DNA of 47,965 bases from JALHMQ01 sp037441125 (GTDB lineage: Bacteria; Pseudomonadota; Gammaproteobacteria; Burkholderiales; Burkholderiaceae_F): assembly GCA_037441125.1 (NCBI GenBank), contig JBBIST010000013.1, forward strand, positions 1 through 47,965, given 5' to 3'. The notes below the pieces were generated by a model. That model searched no databases. It had not been told where the DNA came from and saw only the letters and a program-made list of their open reading frames with translations. Shown in pieces: positions 16,636-25,337 of the stretch (position 1 is its first letter; every line of letters begins with the position of its first letter). A program made the position numbers and the translations under genes.

Positions 16636-17417
16636 CTTGCGCACCCCAGTTCGCACACCAGGTACTCGCCCTGGATCTGCAATCCGACCAGATGCCCGGC
16701 GAGCGCGCGCACCACGCGCCTCGAAGCGCCGGGACGCAGGCGCTCGTGCAGTTCGATCGCCAATGTGCCGACCGCGTCCAGCCAAGGCGGCAGGCGATCG
16801 AACAGCTCGTACTCGCTGCCCTCGATGTCCAGCTTTAGAAGATCGATGCGATCGAGCGCGCGCTCCGCCATCAGTGTCGTGAGGCTCAGCGCGCGCACCG
16901 ATCGCGGCGAGGCGCCGTCATCCTCGCGCGGCATGGTCGCCCACTTGGCCGCGGTTTCGTCGGCCACGGCGACCCAGCCATCGTTCGGCCACAGACCGGC
17001 CAGCACCGGCTCGATCTGCGGGTAGGCGGCGACGTTGCGCGCCAGCAGCTCGAAGTTCGAGCGCTCGAACTCGACCGCGACGATGCGCGCGGTCGGGAAG
17101 CGCCGGTGCAGGCAAAGCGCCGACAGGCCGATGTTGGCGCCGCCATCGACGATCACCGACGGCGCAGGGGCCAGCGGAAAGCCAAGGTCGCCGCGCAGGA
17201 AGATCTGCACGAAGGTCGCCGCGTCGCTGGTGCCGGCGCGCAGCGCGATCGGCGCCGGCAGTCCCGGCACGCGCAGCTCGACCAGTCCTGCATTGGCGCG
17301 CCCGGCGCGCCGCACTGCGCCGGCGATGCGCAGGCCGGCGCCGAAGCCGCAGGCGGCCACCGCCTCGTCGAGCAGGCGGGCGGCATCGCGCCACTGGCGC
17401 AATCGGCGCGTCTTCAT
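16632..17417 (-). CDS. FkbM-family SAM-dependent methyltransferase
   Basis: A 261-residue O-methyltransferase of the FkbM family: SAM motif VIVDGGANIGLSA (88-100), the strand ending IVAVEFE, and the diagnostic IDLLKLDIEGSEYELF near 190-206. FkbM enzymes in polysaccharide loci usually methylate a sugar hydroxyl of the repeat unit or chain end. It follows the flippase gene with no spacing (the stop of one abuts the start of the other at 17417/17418) and overlaps the GT2 gene, so it is within the operon. Start ATG 17417 is well placed. Confidence 0.9.
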   Translation of the reverse strand: MKTRRLRQWRDAARLLDEAVAACGFGAGLRIAGAVRRAGRANAGLVELRVPGLPAPIALRAGTSDAATFVQIFLRGDLGFPLAPAPSVIVDGGANIGLSALCLHRRFPTARIVAVEFERSNFELLARNVAAYPQIEPVLAGLWPNDGWVAVADETAAKWATMPREDDGASPRSVRALSLTTLMAERALDRIDLLKLDIEGSEYELFDRLPPWLDAVGTLAIELHERLRPGASRRVVRALAGHLVGLQIQGEYLVCELGCAR

Positions 17418-18860
17418 TCAGGCCAGCGCCGGCCGGCGACCCAGCCAGGCGAGGTAGATCGGTCGCAGCGTGGTGCTGGCCCCGACCAGAGCGACCCAGG
17501 TCAGGCCGAACGCCAGGCCGGCCACGCCCAGCCGCGCCAGCGCCGAGTCGGCATCAGCCACTGTCAACGCCAATGCGGCCGCGGTCGCGGCCAGCGCCGC
17601 TGCCGCAACCAGCCGAGCCAGCAGCGGCCAGCTTTGAAGATCGCGCCAGCGCACGCCCTGGCGACGCGCGAGGAAGGCCAGATTGACGAGCGCTCCCGCC
17701 GCCGCGGTGGCCGCGGCGCCGAGCGCGATGCCGGCGACACCGAAGGCGTGCGCTGCGGCCAGCGCGATCGCCCCGCTGGCGCCGAGCAGCACCGCCCCCT
17801 GCAGCAGCACGAAGCGCCCGTAACCGAGCGCCTGGATCAGCGTGCTGGTCTCGATCAGCGCCGCGGCGTAGCCGAACAGGTACAGGCGCAGCGGCGTCGC
17901 TGCCGCCTCGAACTGCGGCGTGAACACGATCGACAGCAGATCCGGCGCAACCACGATCAGGACCGCGATCAGCGGCGCCAGCAGCGCGCAGACATGGACG
18001 TTGGCGCGCCGGTTCAGCTCGATCGCGTCGGCCAGGCGCCCCTGCGCCACCGCCTGCGCGATGCCCGGCGTGATCGCGTTCGTGACCGCGGTGCGCGCCA
18101 CGCCGACCACCGACGGCAGGGTCGCGGCAATCGAGATCAGCGCCACCGCGAAGGGGTCGAACGCCAAGGCGGCGATCCAGCCGTCCACCTGCAGCCTCAG
18201 GGCGAACAGGCTGGCGCCGACGCCGAAGCCGAAGGCATGCAGCAACTGCCAGCGGGCCAACGACAGGTCGGCGCGCAGCGGCCAGGCCGCCGCACTCGCC
18301 CGCAGGTAGCCGACCAGCATCGCCAGCCGCAGCGCCGCCAGCGCCGCGAGCGCCAGCAGCACCGCGTCCAGCGACTGCGCAATGGCTGCGACCGCCGCGA
18401 TCGTCACCACCCGCAGGGCGGTGTTCAGCAGCGCCAGCCGCGCCTGGGCCAGCGGCCGGCCGAGCATCAGCGCCACCGAGTCCAGCGGCTGCGAGACGAC
18501 CCACAGGAACACGAAGGCGACGACGAAGCGCGCGTCTTCGCCGGCGAGCATGGTCGCCGCCAGCGCGCCCACCGGGCCGAGCAGTGCCGCCGCCAGCAAC
18601 CCGACTCCGGTGAGGTAGGCGAGCGCGTTGCCCATCAGCACGCCGGCAAGACCGCTCGGCTGGCGCGCGACCTGGTAGACGAGGTTGTGCGCCAGGTTCA
18701 GGGTGAGCGCCGTCACGGCGGTCTGCGCCAACAGCCAGGCGATCCGGTAGCCGCCGAACTCCTCCGGCGTAAGCAGCCGCACGAGCAGCACCGGCAGCAG
18801 AAGCTGCGCCGCATATTCCAGCCCGTGCGCCGCGCCCATCAGGGCGATCGTCCGCCGCAT
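17418..18860 (-). CDS. Polysaccharide flippase (Wzx/MOP family)
   Basis: A 480-residue integral membrane protein with about 12-14 predicted helices, of the oligosaccharide flippase type. It would turn lipid-linked repeat units across the inner membrane. N-terminal helices start MRRTIALMGAAHGLEYAAQL, and LVRLLTPEEFGGYRIAWLLA is a typical Wzx-like first loop and helix. The start at 18860 shares one base with the preceding stop (TGATG). It sits between a GT4 gene and the FkbM gene and complements the polymerase at 21236-22813, so the pathway is Wzx/Wzy-dependent. Confidence 0.9.
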   Translation of the reverse strand: MRRTIALMGAAHGLEYAAQLLLPVLLVRLLTPEEFGGYRIAWLLAQTAVTALTLNLAHNLVYQVARQPSGLAGVLMGNALAYLTGVGLLAAALLGPVGALAATMLAGEDARFVVAFVFLWVVSQPLDSVALMLGRPLAQARLALLNTALRVVTIAAVAAIAQSLDAVLLALAALAALRLAMLVGYLRASAAAWPLRADLSLARWQLLHAFGFGVGASLFALRLQVDGWIAALAFDPFAVALISIAATLPSVVGVARTAVTNAITPGIAQAVAQGRLADAIELNRRANVHVCALLAPLIAVLIVVAPDLLSIVFTPQFEAAATPLRLYLFGYAAALIETSTLIQALGYGRFVLLQGAVLLGASGAIALAAAHAFGVAGIALGAAATAAAGALVNLAFLARRQGVRWRDLQSWPLLARLVAAAALAATAAALALTVADADSALARLGVAGLAFGLTWVALVGASTTLRPIYLAWLGRRPALA

Positions 18861-19990
18861 CAGGCCGCCTCGCGCCGCGCGCGTGCCTGCGCGAGCTCGG
18901 CCAGCAGCGACCGATAGGCGGCCGTCATCTGCCTCCGGTCGAAGCGCGTGCAGACACTGCGGCGCCCCGCCTCGCCGATGCGCATGCGCAGCACGGGATC
19001 GGCCAGCCGCGACACGCAATTCGCGAGCTGGCCGACATCCTCGGGCGGCACCAGGAAGCCGCTGACGCCGTCGTCGACGATGTCCGCGGTGGCGCCGATG
19101 CGCGAGGCCACCACCGGCAGCGCCATCGCCTGCGCTTCGAGCAGCGCCAGCGGCAGGGTTTCGTGGGTCGAGGTCAGGCACACGAGATCGCAGGCCGCCA
19201 GCGGCTGCGTGACATCGAGAACGAAGCCGGTGATCTGCAGTCTGCAGGCGAGCCCAAGGTCCTGCGCAAGCTGCATCAGCGCCGGCCGGCGCGGCCCGTC
19301 GCCGATGAGCAGCAGGCGCAGCGGCAGGCCGTCGCGGGCGAGTTGTGCGGCCGCATGCAGCAGCGTCTCGTGGCGCTTTTCGGCGCGCAGTCCGGCGCAT
19401 ACGCCGATCACCAGTTCGTCGTCGCTGGCGCCGATGCTCGCGCGCGCCGCCGCGCGGCGACGCGCGCCCGCCGGCCGAAACCGCTCGAGGTCGACGCCGT
19501 TCGGTATCACCACCTCGCGCCGACCGGTCAGGCCGCGTGCGCGCCAGTACGACTGCTGCGACGGCGACAGATAGACAAGCGCATCCGCAGCCCGCAGCGC
19601 AGACCGGCCGACCACCAGCTTCAGCGGCGAGTCGCCCGGATAGGCCATCGAGTGCTGGACGTTGACCACCGGCGCGCCGCGAGCGAACGCCGCCGACCAG
19701 CGCTGCATCACTTGCGGGTACTGGTTGACCGTCAGGACGACGTCCGGCTGCACGCATGCGCGCAGCCGGGCGAGCCGGCGCACCGCGACAATGTCGAGCG
19801 GGCCGGCGCGCGGGATGCAGACCGCGCGCAGCCGGACCGGGAGCGGCAGGCAGTCGAGCAGGTCATGGCGCTGTGCCAGATAGGCGATGTGGACTTCGTC
19901 GCCGGCCCGCTCCAGGTCGCATGCGAGATCGACGGTGTGCCGCTCGGCACCGCCGACGGTGAGCGAATTGACGACCATCTGCACGCGCAC
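18860..19990 (-). CDS. GT4-family glycosyltransferase
   Basis: Retaining GT-B glycosyltransferase, 376 residues. The acceptor-side start is VQMVVNSLTVGGAERHTVDL, followed by IPNGVDLERFRP, then a donor domain with LLLIGDGPRRPALMQLA and the E-x7-E type motif STHETLPLALLEAQAMALPV. The GTG at 19990 is chosen as the start because GGAGG lies 5 nt upstream (19996-20000) and it falls just after the preceding stop at 20001. A second GTG is six bases further on. Operon member; its sugar is unknown. Confidence 0.9.
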   Translation of the reverse strand: MRVQMVVNSLTVGGAERHTVDLACDLERAGDEVHIAYLAQRHDLLDCLPLPVRLRAVCIPRAGPLDIVAVRRLARLRACVQPDVVLTVNQYPQVMQRWSAAFARGAPVVNVQHSMAYPGDSPLKLVVGRSALRAADALVYLSPSQQSYWRARGLTGRREVVIPNGVDLERFRPAGARRRAAARASIGASDDELVIGVCAGLRAEKRHETLLHAAAQLARDGLPLRLLLIGDGPRRPALMQLAQDLGLACRLQITGFVLDVTQPLAACDLVCLTSTHETLPLALLEAQAMALPVVASRIGATADIVDDGVSGFLVPPEDVGQLANCVSRLADPVLRMRIGEAGRRSVCTRFDRRQMTAAYRSLLAELAQARARREAA

Positions 19991-20000
19991 CGGCGCCTCC

Positions 20001-21233
20001 TCAGCGCATTCGCGCTGCCGCCGCGGCGCGCAGCAGCGACAGGTAGGACCCGGCGGTGCCACCGGCCGGGTGCGCGCGTGCCATGTAGCGCAGGCAGCGC
20101 GACGAGGCCGCGGCCCGGCGCAGCGGCTCGTCGAGCAGGCTGCGCACCGCGTGCTCGAGCCCGTGGTCGTCGCTCACTGCGGCGCCGAGCCCCTCGGCGG
20201 CGATCGTGCCGTCGGGGTCGAAGAACGAGACCGTCGGCACGCCGCGCGACCAGGCTTGCAGGAAGGTGTTCGGGAAGCCTTCGATGCGCGAGGTGTTGAC
20301 GAACACCCGCGCGCGATCGAACAGCGCCAGAGTGCGCGCGTAGCCCAGACGCCCGTGCCAGGTAAGTTGCGGCAAACCCTGCGCCGCAGCCGCCACTCGC
20401 CGCGCGACTTCGGGCTCGCCGGCGACCGCACCGCCGACCATGTGGATGCGACGTCCCGGCAGCCTCCGGGCGAGCTCGATCAAGCGCTCCGGCTGCTTGA
20501 GCGCGCGCAGGTTGGCGACCCACAGCACGTCGAGGTCGCGCTCGCCTGCCGGCTCGAACTGCGCCGGCGGGTCGAACACCATCGGCAGCACGACGCTGTC
20601 GCGGCCGAAGTGCCGCCGCATCAGGCCCTGCTGCACCTGGGTTTGCACGCTGAGGGCATCGGCGCGCCGCAGCCCGCAGCGGTACAGCAGCGCTTCCTTG
20701 CGGCCTCCGACCAGCAGCCGCGCGGGATCGCAGTCGCCGTCGGAAGCCGCGCGGAACACCAGGCCGCGGCCGTGCATCGACGCGTACCAGGCCACCTGAC
20801 CGAGCAGCGCGCCGGCGCAACTGACGTAGTAGACATCGGCGTCGGCGCGACCGAGCGCCGCATGCAGGCCGAACCAGCGCGGCGCGATGAAGCGCAACAC
20901 CGGCAGGCCGGCATCGGGCCGATAGCAGCAGCGCACGGTCACGCCGTCGATGCAGGCGCCGTCGGCCTGCCCGAAGTCGCAGGTGACGAGCGACACGGCC
21001 ACCCCCGGTTGACGCGCGAGCAGGCGGGCAAGCGCCGCGTGCTGCACCTCCTCGCCGCCGATCGCCGCCTCGACGTCCGGGGCCAGCGCCGCGTACGCGC
21101 CCAGATTGACCAGGCACACCCGCAGCGGCCGCGGCTCGGAAAGCGCCTGCGCCGCAGCAGCCTCGATCGCCGCACGCGGCGGCGCCTCGCCGAGTCGGCC
21201 GGCCACGGCGGCGGCAACGGGTTGCGCCGGCAT
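20001..21233 (-). CDS. GT4-family glycosyltransferase
   Basis: A 410-residue GT-B glycosyltransferase. Seen: a Rossmann-like N-domain (RVCLVNLGAYAAL, then GGEEVQHAALARLLA), the interdomain region DVLWVANLRALKQPERLIEL, the strand RRIHMVGGAVAG, and a donor-site segment VFVNTSRIEGFPNTFLQAWS in place of the usual E-x7-E. ATG 21233 gives the natural start, 3 bp after the polymerase stop; the longer frame to 21401 has no features. Likely adds a sugar to the EPS repeat unit. Confidence 0.9.
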   Translation of the reverse strand: MPAQPVAAAVAGRLGEAPPRAAIEAAAAQALSEPRPLRVCLVNLGAYAALAPDVEAAIGGEEVQHAALARLLARQPGVAVSLVTCDFGQADGACIDGVTVRCCYRPDAGLPVLRFIAPRWFGLHAALGRADADVYYVSCAGALLGQVAWYASMHGRGLVFRAASDGDCDPARLLVGGRKEALLYRCGLRRADALSVQTQVQQGLMRRHFGRDSVVLPMVFDPPAQFEPAGERDLDVLWVANLRALKQPERLIELARRLPGRRIHMVGGAVAGEPEVARRVAAAAQGLPQLTWHGRLGYARTLALFDRARVFVNTSRIEGFPNTFLQAWSRGVPTVSFFDPDGTIAAEGLGAAVSDDHGLEHAVRSLLDEPLRRAAASSRCLRYMARAHPAGGTAGSYLSLLRAAAAARMR

Positions 21234-21235
21234 GG

Positions 21236-22813
21236 TCAGCCGCCGGGCGCGACGATCGCCGAGTTGCGCCTGGCCGCGATGAAGCCGCGCCGCAGGCGGG
21301 ACGACGGAGCGTCTGGCACGGGCACGGGCGCGGCCGTCGGCGCCGGCGCCACGCTCGCCCGACGCACCCGGTAGCCGATGGCGGCGCCGATCGCCAGCCA
21401 CATGAACGACTGCGGCATCGTCGGCGTGAAGCGGTCATCGGCGACGCCCTGCACGAACAGCAGCACGATGGTCACGACGGCGCCGAGAAACACCTGCCGG
21501 TGCAGCAGGTCGCCGGCTGCCGCCGCCTGCCGGCTCGCCGCCAGCGCGTTGTGAATGGCCCAGACAAAGAAGGCCATGACCCAGATGAAGCCGATCACGC
21601 CCTTGTCGAGCAGCAGGCCGAGGTAGGCGTTATGCGGGTGCGCGACGTCCAGCCAGCCGGCGCGCGCCGGCTCGGACCACAAGATCGACATCAGTCCGCT
21701 GCCGATCGCCAGATGATCGAGCACGACCGGCCAGAGCAGCGGCCACACCATGTCGATGCGGCCGGCAGTGATCGCCGAGCGGTCGTTGTCGGCCACTCCG
21801 TAAAGCGCGCGCTCGAAAACGGCGCCCGGCGCCAGCAGCAGGACCAGCGCCGCAGCGACCAGGGCCGCCAGCACCCAGCGCCAGTCGCGCAGGTGGATCA
21901 GGAACGCCAGGAACACGACCATCAGCCCGAGAAAGCCGCCGCGCGAGAAGGTCGCGAGCACCGCAGCCAGCAGAAACAGGGCGAGCCCGCACAACACCCA
22001 ACGGCGCAAGCCGGTCACTGCCGGGATCGCGAACAGCACCAGGGCCAGGGCACTGTTCAGCAGCAGGCCAAGCTCGTTGGCGTGCATGCCGAGCGGCGAC
22101 AACACGCCGCGCCCCTGCGGCGTGGCAAGCAGCGCCAGGCTCGCGCCGGAGGCGATCACGACGTAGAACACCAGCGCCGCGATCACCAAGGCCTGCAGCA
22201 GCGCCGCCACCAGGAAGATCTGCGGCCGCGGCGAATCGCGATACGCCATCGCCACCAGCAGGGCGAACAAGACGATGAACATCGGCCGGATCAGCGCATC
22301 GCGCAGGTAGCCGGCCGGCGAGTCGAACGAGATCGTCCCCGTCACGTAGTAGTGCTCGGGAATCAGGCCGACCGACGGCAGCCCGTGCAGCGCCGCCAGC
22401 GAAATCGGCGCGATGTACAGCATCAGCAATTGGCGCGGCAGCGGCGGCGGATTGAGCGGCAGGCCGCGCAGCCGCGACAGGAACCACGCGGCAGCGACCG
22501 CGGCCAGCGTTGCCAGCATCAGCATGTTGACGGCGCTGAAGCCGGTGATGCCGAGCATCTGGCGCGGCATCACCGTCATCTGCGACATCGGGAACATCAG
22601 GCACAGCCACCAGACGCCGATGCGCTGGTTCAGGACGATCGCCGCCGCCACCGCGATCAGGATGCCGAGAATCAGCGCGAACTCGCCCGACAGCGCCGCG
22701 AGCGCGCCCAGGGGCACCGCCAGAACGAGCGCGCCCAGCAACACCAGGCCGGCGTTGAGCCGTCCGAACCAGGCTGGCGCGGACGGTGCCGGCGCTGGCG
22801 GTGCCGGAAGCAT
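21236..22813 (-). CDS. O-antigen ligase/EPS polymerase (Wzy-like) membrane protein
   Basis: A 525-residue inner-membrane protein with about 12 helices and the Wzy_C/O-antigen-ligase signature: FSRGGFLGLMVVFLAFLIHL, a large periplasmic loop (about residues 330-400), and the His-rich segment AHPHNAYLGLLLDKGVIGF. In this locus it is the likely polymerase that joins flipped repeat units. A Pro/Ala-rich N-terminus (about 15 residues) and a disordered C-terminal tail frame the core. It follows epsI by 24 bp. A role in ligation rather than polymerisation cannot be excluded. Confidence 0.9.
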   Translation of the reverse strand: MLPAPPAPAPSAPAWFGRLNAGLVLLGALVLAVPLGALAALSGEFALILGILIAVAAAIVLNQRIGVWWLCLMFPMSQMTVMPRQMLGITGFSAVNMLMLATLAAVAAAWFLSRLRGLPLNPPPLPRQLLMLYIAPISLAALHGLPSVGLIPEHYYVTGTISFDSPAGYLRDALIRPMFIVLFALLVAMAYRDSPRPQIFLVAALLQALVIAALVFYVVIASGASLALLATPQGRGVLSPLGMHANELGLLLNSALALVLFAIPAVTGLRRWVLCGLALFLLAAVLATFSRGGFLGLMVVFLAFLIHLRDWRWVLAALVAAALVLLLAPGAVFERALYGVADNDRSAITAGRIDMVWPLLWPVVLDHLAIGSGLMSILWSEPARAGWLDVAHPHNAYLGLLLDKGVIGFIWVMAFFVWAIHNALAASRQAAAAGDLLHRQVFLGAVVTIVLLFVQGVADDRFTPTMPQSFMWLAIGAAIGYRVRRASVAPAPTAAPVPVPDAPSSRLRRGFIAARRNSAIVAPGG

Positions 22814-22837
22814 TGCCGCGAACCTGGCGTGGCTCGG

Positions 22838-23530
22838 CTAGCCGCGCCCCGCCGACGGCGCCGTGATGCCGGCCAGGCGCTGGCGCTGCGCCGGCGACAT
22901 CGCCTCGAGCAGCGCCGAGATGAACGCGTCCTGTGCGGCGAAGCTCGCCGGCAGGTCGGTGCCGAGACTGGACACGCGCACCAGCATGCCGTCGGGTATG
23001 CGACCGCGCAGGCCATAGCCCAACTGCGCCAGCAGCCGCTCCAGCCGGCCGATGACCACGCGGTCGCCCATGGTGAACCAGTAGCTGATCGGCTCCGAAC
23101 GCCGGCCCTTGACCGCGTGCACGCGCACCAGCGGAATCGCGCCGCTGCTCGAGTGCAGGGTGTCGCGCACCGTCTTGCGGATGGTGAAGCCCTGCGCCTC
23201 GTAGCAGACTTCCTGCCGGTGCGCCTTCAGGCTGTCGGACTGATCGCCGCCGTAGGCGACCACCAGCATCATCCGCTGGCCGTCGGAGTTGACGAAGGTG
23301 CGGGTGAGGATCTGTTCGTACAGCTCGTCGAGGTTGGCCTGCACGTCCGGGCTCGGCGCCACCGGCACCACGCTCGGGTCGATGATCCAGTCGCCGAAGC
23401 TCGCCGGGATCAGCGCTTCCAGTTGCAGCGCGCGATCGGGCTGCGCCTGCGGCCTGAGAAGCACCGAAGCGACCGCGCACACGAGCATCAGGCTGGCGAG
23501 CAGCCAGCCACGGACAGCGAACGGCATCAT
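22838..23530 (-). CDS. epsI: Exosortase B-associated protein EpsI
   Basis: A 230-residue protein with one N-terminal membrane anchor (about 7-26) and a periplasmic EpsI domain. Typical segments are ASFGDWIIDPSVVPV, YEQILTRTFVNSDGQRMMLV, and VAYGGDQSDSLKAHRQEVCY. EpsI is found next to, or fused with, exosortases and is needed for the sorting/EPS system, though its activity is not established. The start at 23530 overlaps the exosortase stop by ATGA; M2 is also possible. The adjacent order exosortase then EpsI is the standard B-type arrangement. Confidence 0.93.
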   Translation of the reverse strand: MMPFAVRGWLLASLMLVCAVASVLLRPQAQPDRALQLEALIPASFGDWIIDPSVVPVAPSPDVQANLDELYEQILTRTFVNSDGQRMMLVVAYGGDQSDSLKAHRQEVCYEAQGFTIRKTVRDTLHSSSGAIPLVRVHAVKGRRSEPISYWFTMGDRVVIGRLERLLAQLGYGLRGRIPDGMLVRVSSLGTDLPASFAAQDAFISALLEAMSPAQRQRLAGITAPSAGRG

Positions 23531-24408
23531 CTCGACCTCGACGATGGGCGCCGGAACACGAAGCGCTGCAGGCTTACGTCCAGCGCGATCAGCAGCAGCA
23601 GCGCGACCACGAACAGCATGATCCCGGAGGCGCCGTGCATGAAGCCCTGCCCTGCCTCGTCGCCGAGGTGGAAGGTGAGCAGGATCAGCACCAGCACGCG
23701 CATCAGGTTGGCGGCGATCGCGATCGGCACGATGCTCGCCAGCAGCAGCACGTTGTGCAGCCGGCCCGGCCGCTGCACCAGGTACATGTACAGCAGCCCC
23801 ATCGCCGCCAGCGCGTAGATCGAGTTCAGGCCGGCGCAGGCGTCCGCCACCAGCATCAGGTACTGGCCGACCTTGATCACCACGCCGTCACGCGCGATCG
23901 GGTAACCGAACTGGTGCAGCAGCACCTCGGCCAGCCACGACACCATCTGCTTGAGCTCGCCGGTGATCGCCAGGGTCACGAAACCCGGCAGCGGCACCAT
24001 GAAGGCGAGGAAAAGCAGCGGGAACCACAGCGCACGCAGCGCCGGCCAGCCGCGGATCGTCAGCACCAGACCGGCGAGCAGCGGAATGTGTCCGGCCACC
24101 TCGAACAGCGGCAGGCTCTGCGATCGCCCGACGAAGTACAGCAGCAGGCCGCAGGCGAAGACTGGCAGCCCGGTCGCAAGGTCGCCGCTGCCGGGCACGG
24201 CAAGCGCCTGCCGCTGCCGCCACACCAGCCACCAGAACACCGCGGCGACGAGCAGACCGTGTTCGTAGGCCTCCTGTTGCCACAGCGTCTGGTGCAGGGT
24301 CACGTAGCTCGGCACGAGCAGAATCGCCACGCCGAGCGCGAGTGCCAGCCAGGCCGCGCGCTGTCCGGCGGCCGTGGGCAGCGGCGGGGCAGTTGTCTGG
24401 GTCGACAC
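23527..24408 (-). CDS. xrtB: Exosortase B (XrtB), sorting transpeptidase for PEP-CTERM proteins
   Basis: A 293-residue membrane protein with about eight helices. The catalytic residues expected for exosortases are all present: Cys191 in VADACAGLNSIYAL, Arg237 in ANLMRVLVL, and His258 in GFMHGASG. It cuts PEP-CTERM tails and is thought to pass the protein to a surface anchor. GTG 24408 is chosen as the start because AGGAGG lies just upstream at 24413-24418; the ATG two bases upstream is out of frame. Substrates in this window are the proteins at 10106-10672 and 14791-15552. It sits between epsG and epsI, as in other XrtB loci. Confidence 0.95.
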   Translation of the reverse strand: MSTQTTAPPLPTAAGQRAAWLALALGVAILLVPSYVTLHQTLWQQEAYEHGLLVAAVFWWLVWRQRQALAVPGSGDLATGLPVFACGLLLYFVGRSQSLPLFEVAGHIPLLAGLVLTIRGWPALRALWFPLLFLAFMVPLPGFVTLAITGELKQMVSWLAEVLLHQFGYPIARDGVVIKVGQYLMLVADACAGLNSIYALAAMGLLYMYLVQRPGRLHNVLLLASIVPIAIAANLMRVLVLILLTFHLGDEAGQGFMHGASGIMLFVVALLLLIALDVSLQRFVFRRPSSRSR

Positions 24409-24416
24409 ATCGCCTC

Positions 24417-25337
24417 CTAGTAATCGTTGATGACGGCGCCTAGAACCTCGACGCTGTGCTCGGCCAGCGTGCCGGCCAGCCTCTGTACGTCGGCCATGCG
24501 GCTGCGGTGCTTGCGCGCCACCAGCAGACAGCCGCTGGAGCGCACGGCGGTGGTGAGCGCCTCGCTGCCCAGGCCGGCGGGCGGCGTGTCGATGACGATG
24601 AAGGCGTAGCGCTCGGCCAGCGCCTCCAGCAGCAGACCGAACTGCCGCTTCATCAGCAACTCGCGCGGGTTGGGCACCGCCGGCCCGGCGGTGAGAACGT
24701 GCAGGTTGTCGATGCCGGCGACGCGCTGCACGGAGGGTGTGCCGTGTCGGCCGCTCAGCACCGTGCTCAGTCCGAACTCGTTGGGCAGGCCGAATACCTC
24801 GTGCATGCACGGGTGACGCAGATCGGCGTCGATCACCAACGCATCCTCGTCGAGCTGCGACAGCAGCACGCCCAGACCCGCGCAAACGCGCGTGCGGCCG
24901 TCGCGCTGCTCGGGGCTGACGATCGCCAGCGTGCGTTGCTCGGGATCACCGCCGAACCAGCGCAGCACGAGTTGCGAGCGCACCGCGCGCAGCACTTCGG
25001 CCTGCGCGCTGCCGTCGCCGAGCAGGTCCAGGATCGAACTGTCCGGCCGGCCGCGCCGATGCGGCTCGACCGTGAACGCCTGCTGGCGCAGCAGCGCCAA
25101 GTCGAGGTCGGCCTGCGCCAGGATCCCGAGCGCCACCGCGAGATCGCCGAACCGGCGCGGATTGCCGGCCTGCTGTGCCAGCACCAGGTCGACCTGCGCC
25201 GACTTGAGCTTGCCGAGTTCGACCAGGATCGAGCCAATGCGCAAGTCGCCGCCTGCGGCCACCCAATCGGCAGCCGCAGAAGCACTGGCGCCGTGTTCCT
25301 CCGTCTCGGACTCGGCGACTTTCAGCAGGCGCGTCAT
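24417..25337 (-). CDS. epsG: EpsG-like chain-length tyrosine kinase
   Basis: A 306-residue BY-kinase-like ATPase that works with EpsF in polymer length control. Residues about 31-97 form a GspE-N-like (MshEN) domain (RIGSILVELGKLKSAQVDLV). The kinase core has the P-loop region SPEQRDGRTR (141-150), the second Walker A' motif ALVIDADLR (166-174), and Walker B FIVIDTPP (246-253). The usual Lys of the P-loop is Arg148; I recall Arg at this place in other EpsG proteins but cannot verify it. There is no Tyr-rich tail; the protein ends VINDY. Its start overlaps the epsF stop by ATGA. Confidence 0.9.
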   Translation of the reverse strand: MTRLLKVAESETEEHGASASAAADWVAAGGDLRIGSILVELGKLKSAQVDLVLAQQAGNPRRFGDLAVALGILAQADLDLALLRQQAFTVEPHRRGRPDSSILDLLGDGSAQAEVLRAVRSQLVLRWFGGDPEQRTLAIVSPEQRDGRTRVCAGLGVLLSQLDEDALVIDADLRHPCMHEVFGLPNEFGLSTVLSGRHGTPSVQRVAGIDNLHVLTAGPAVPNPRELLMKRQFGLLLEALAERYAFIVIDTPPAGLGSEALTTAVRSSGCLLVARKHRSRMADVQRLAGTLAEHSVEVLGAVINDY

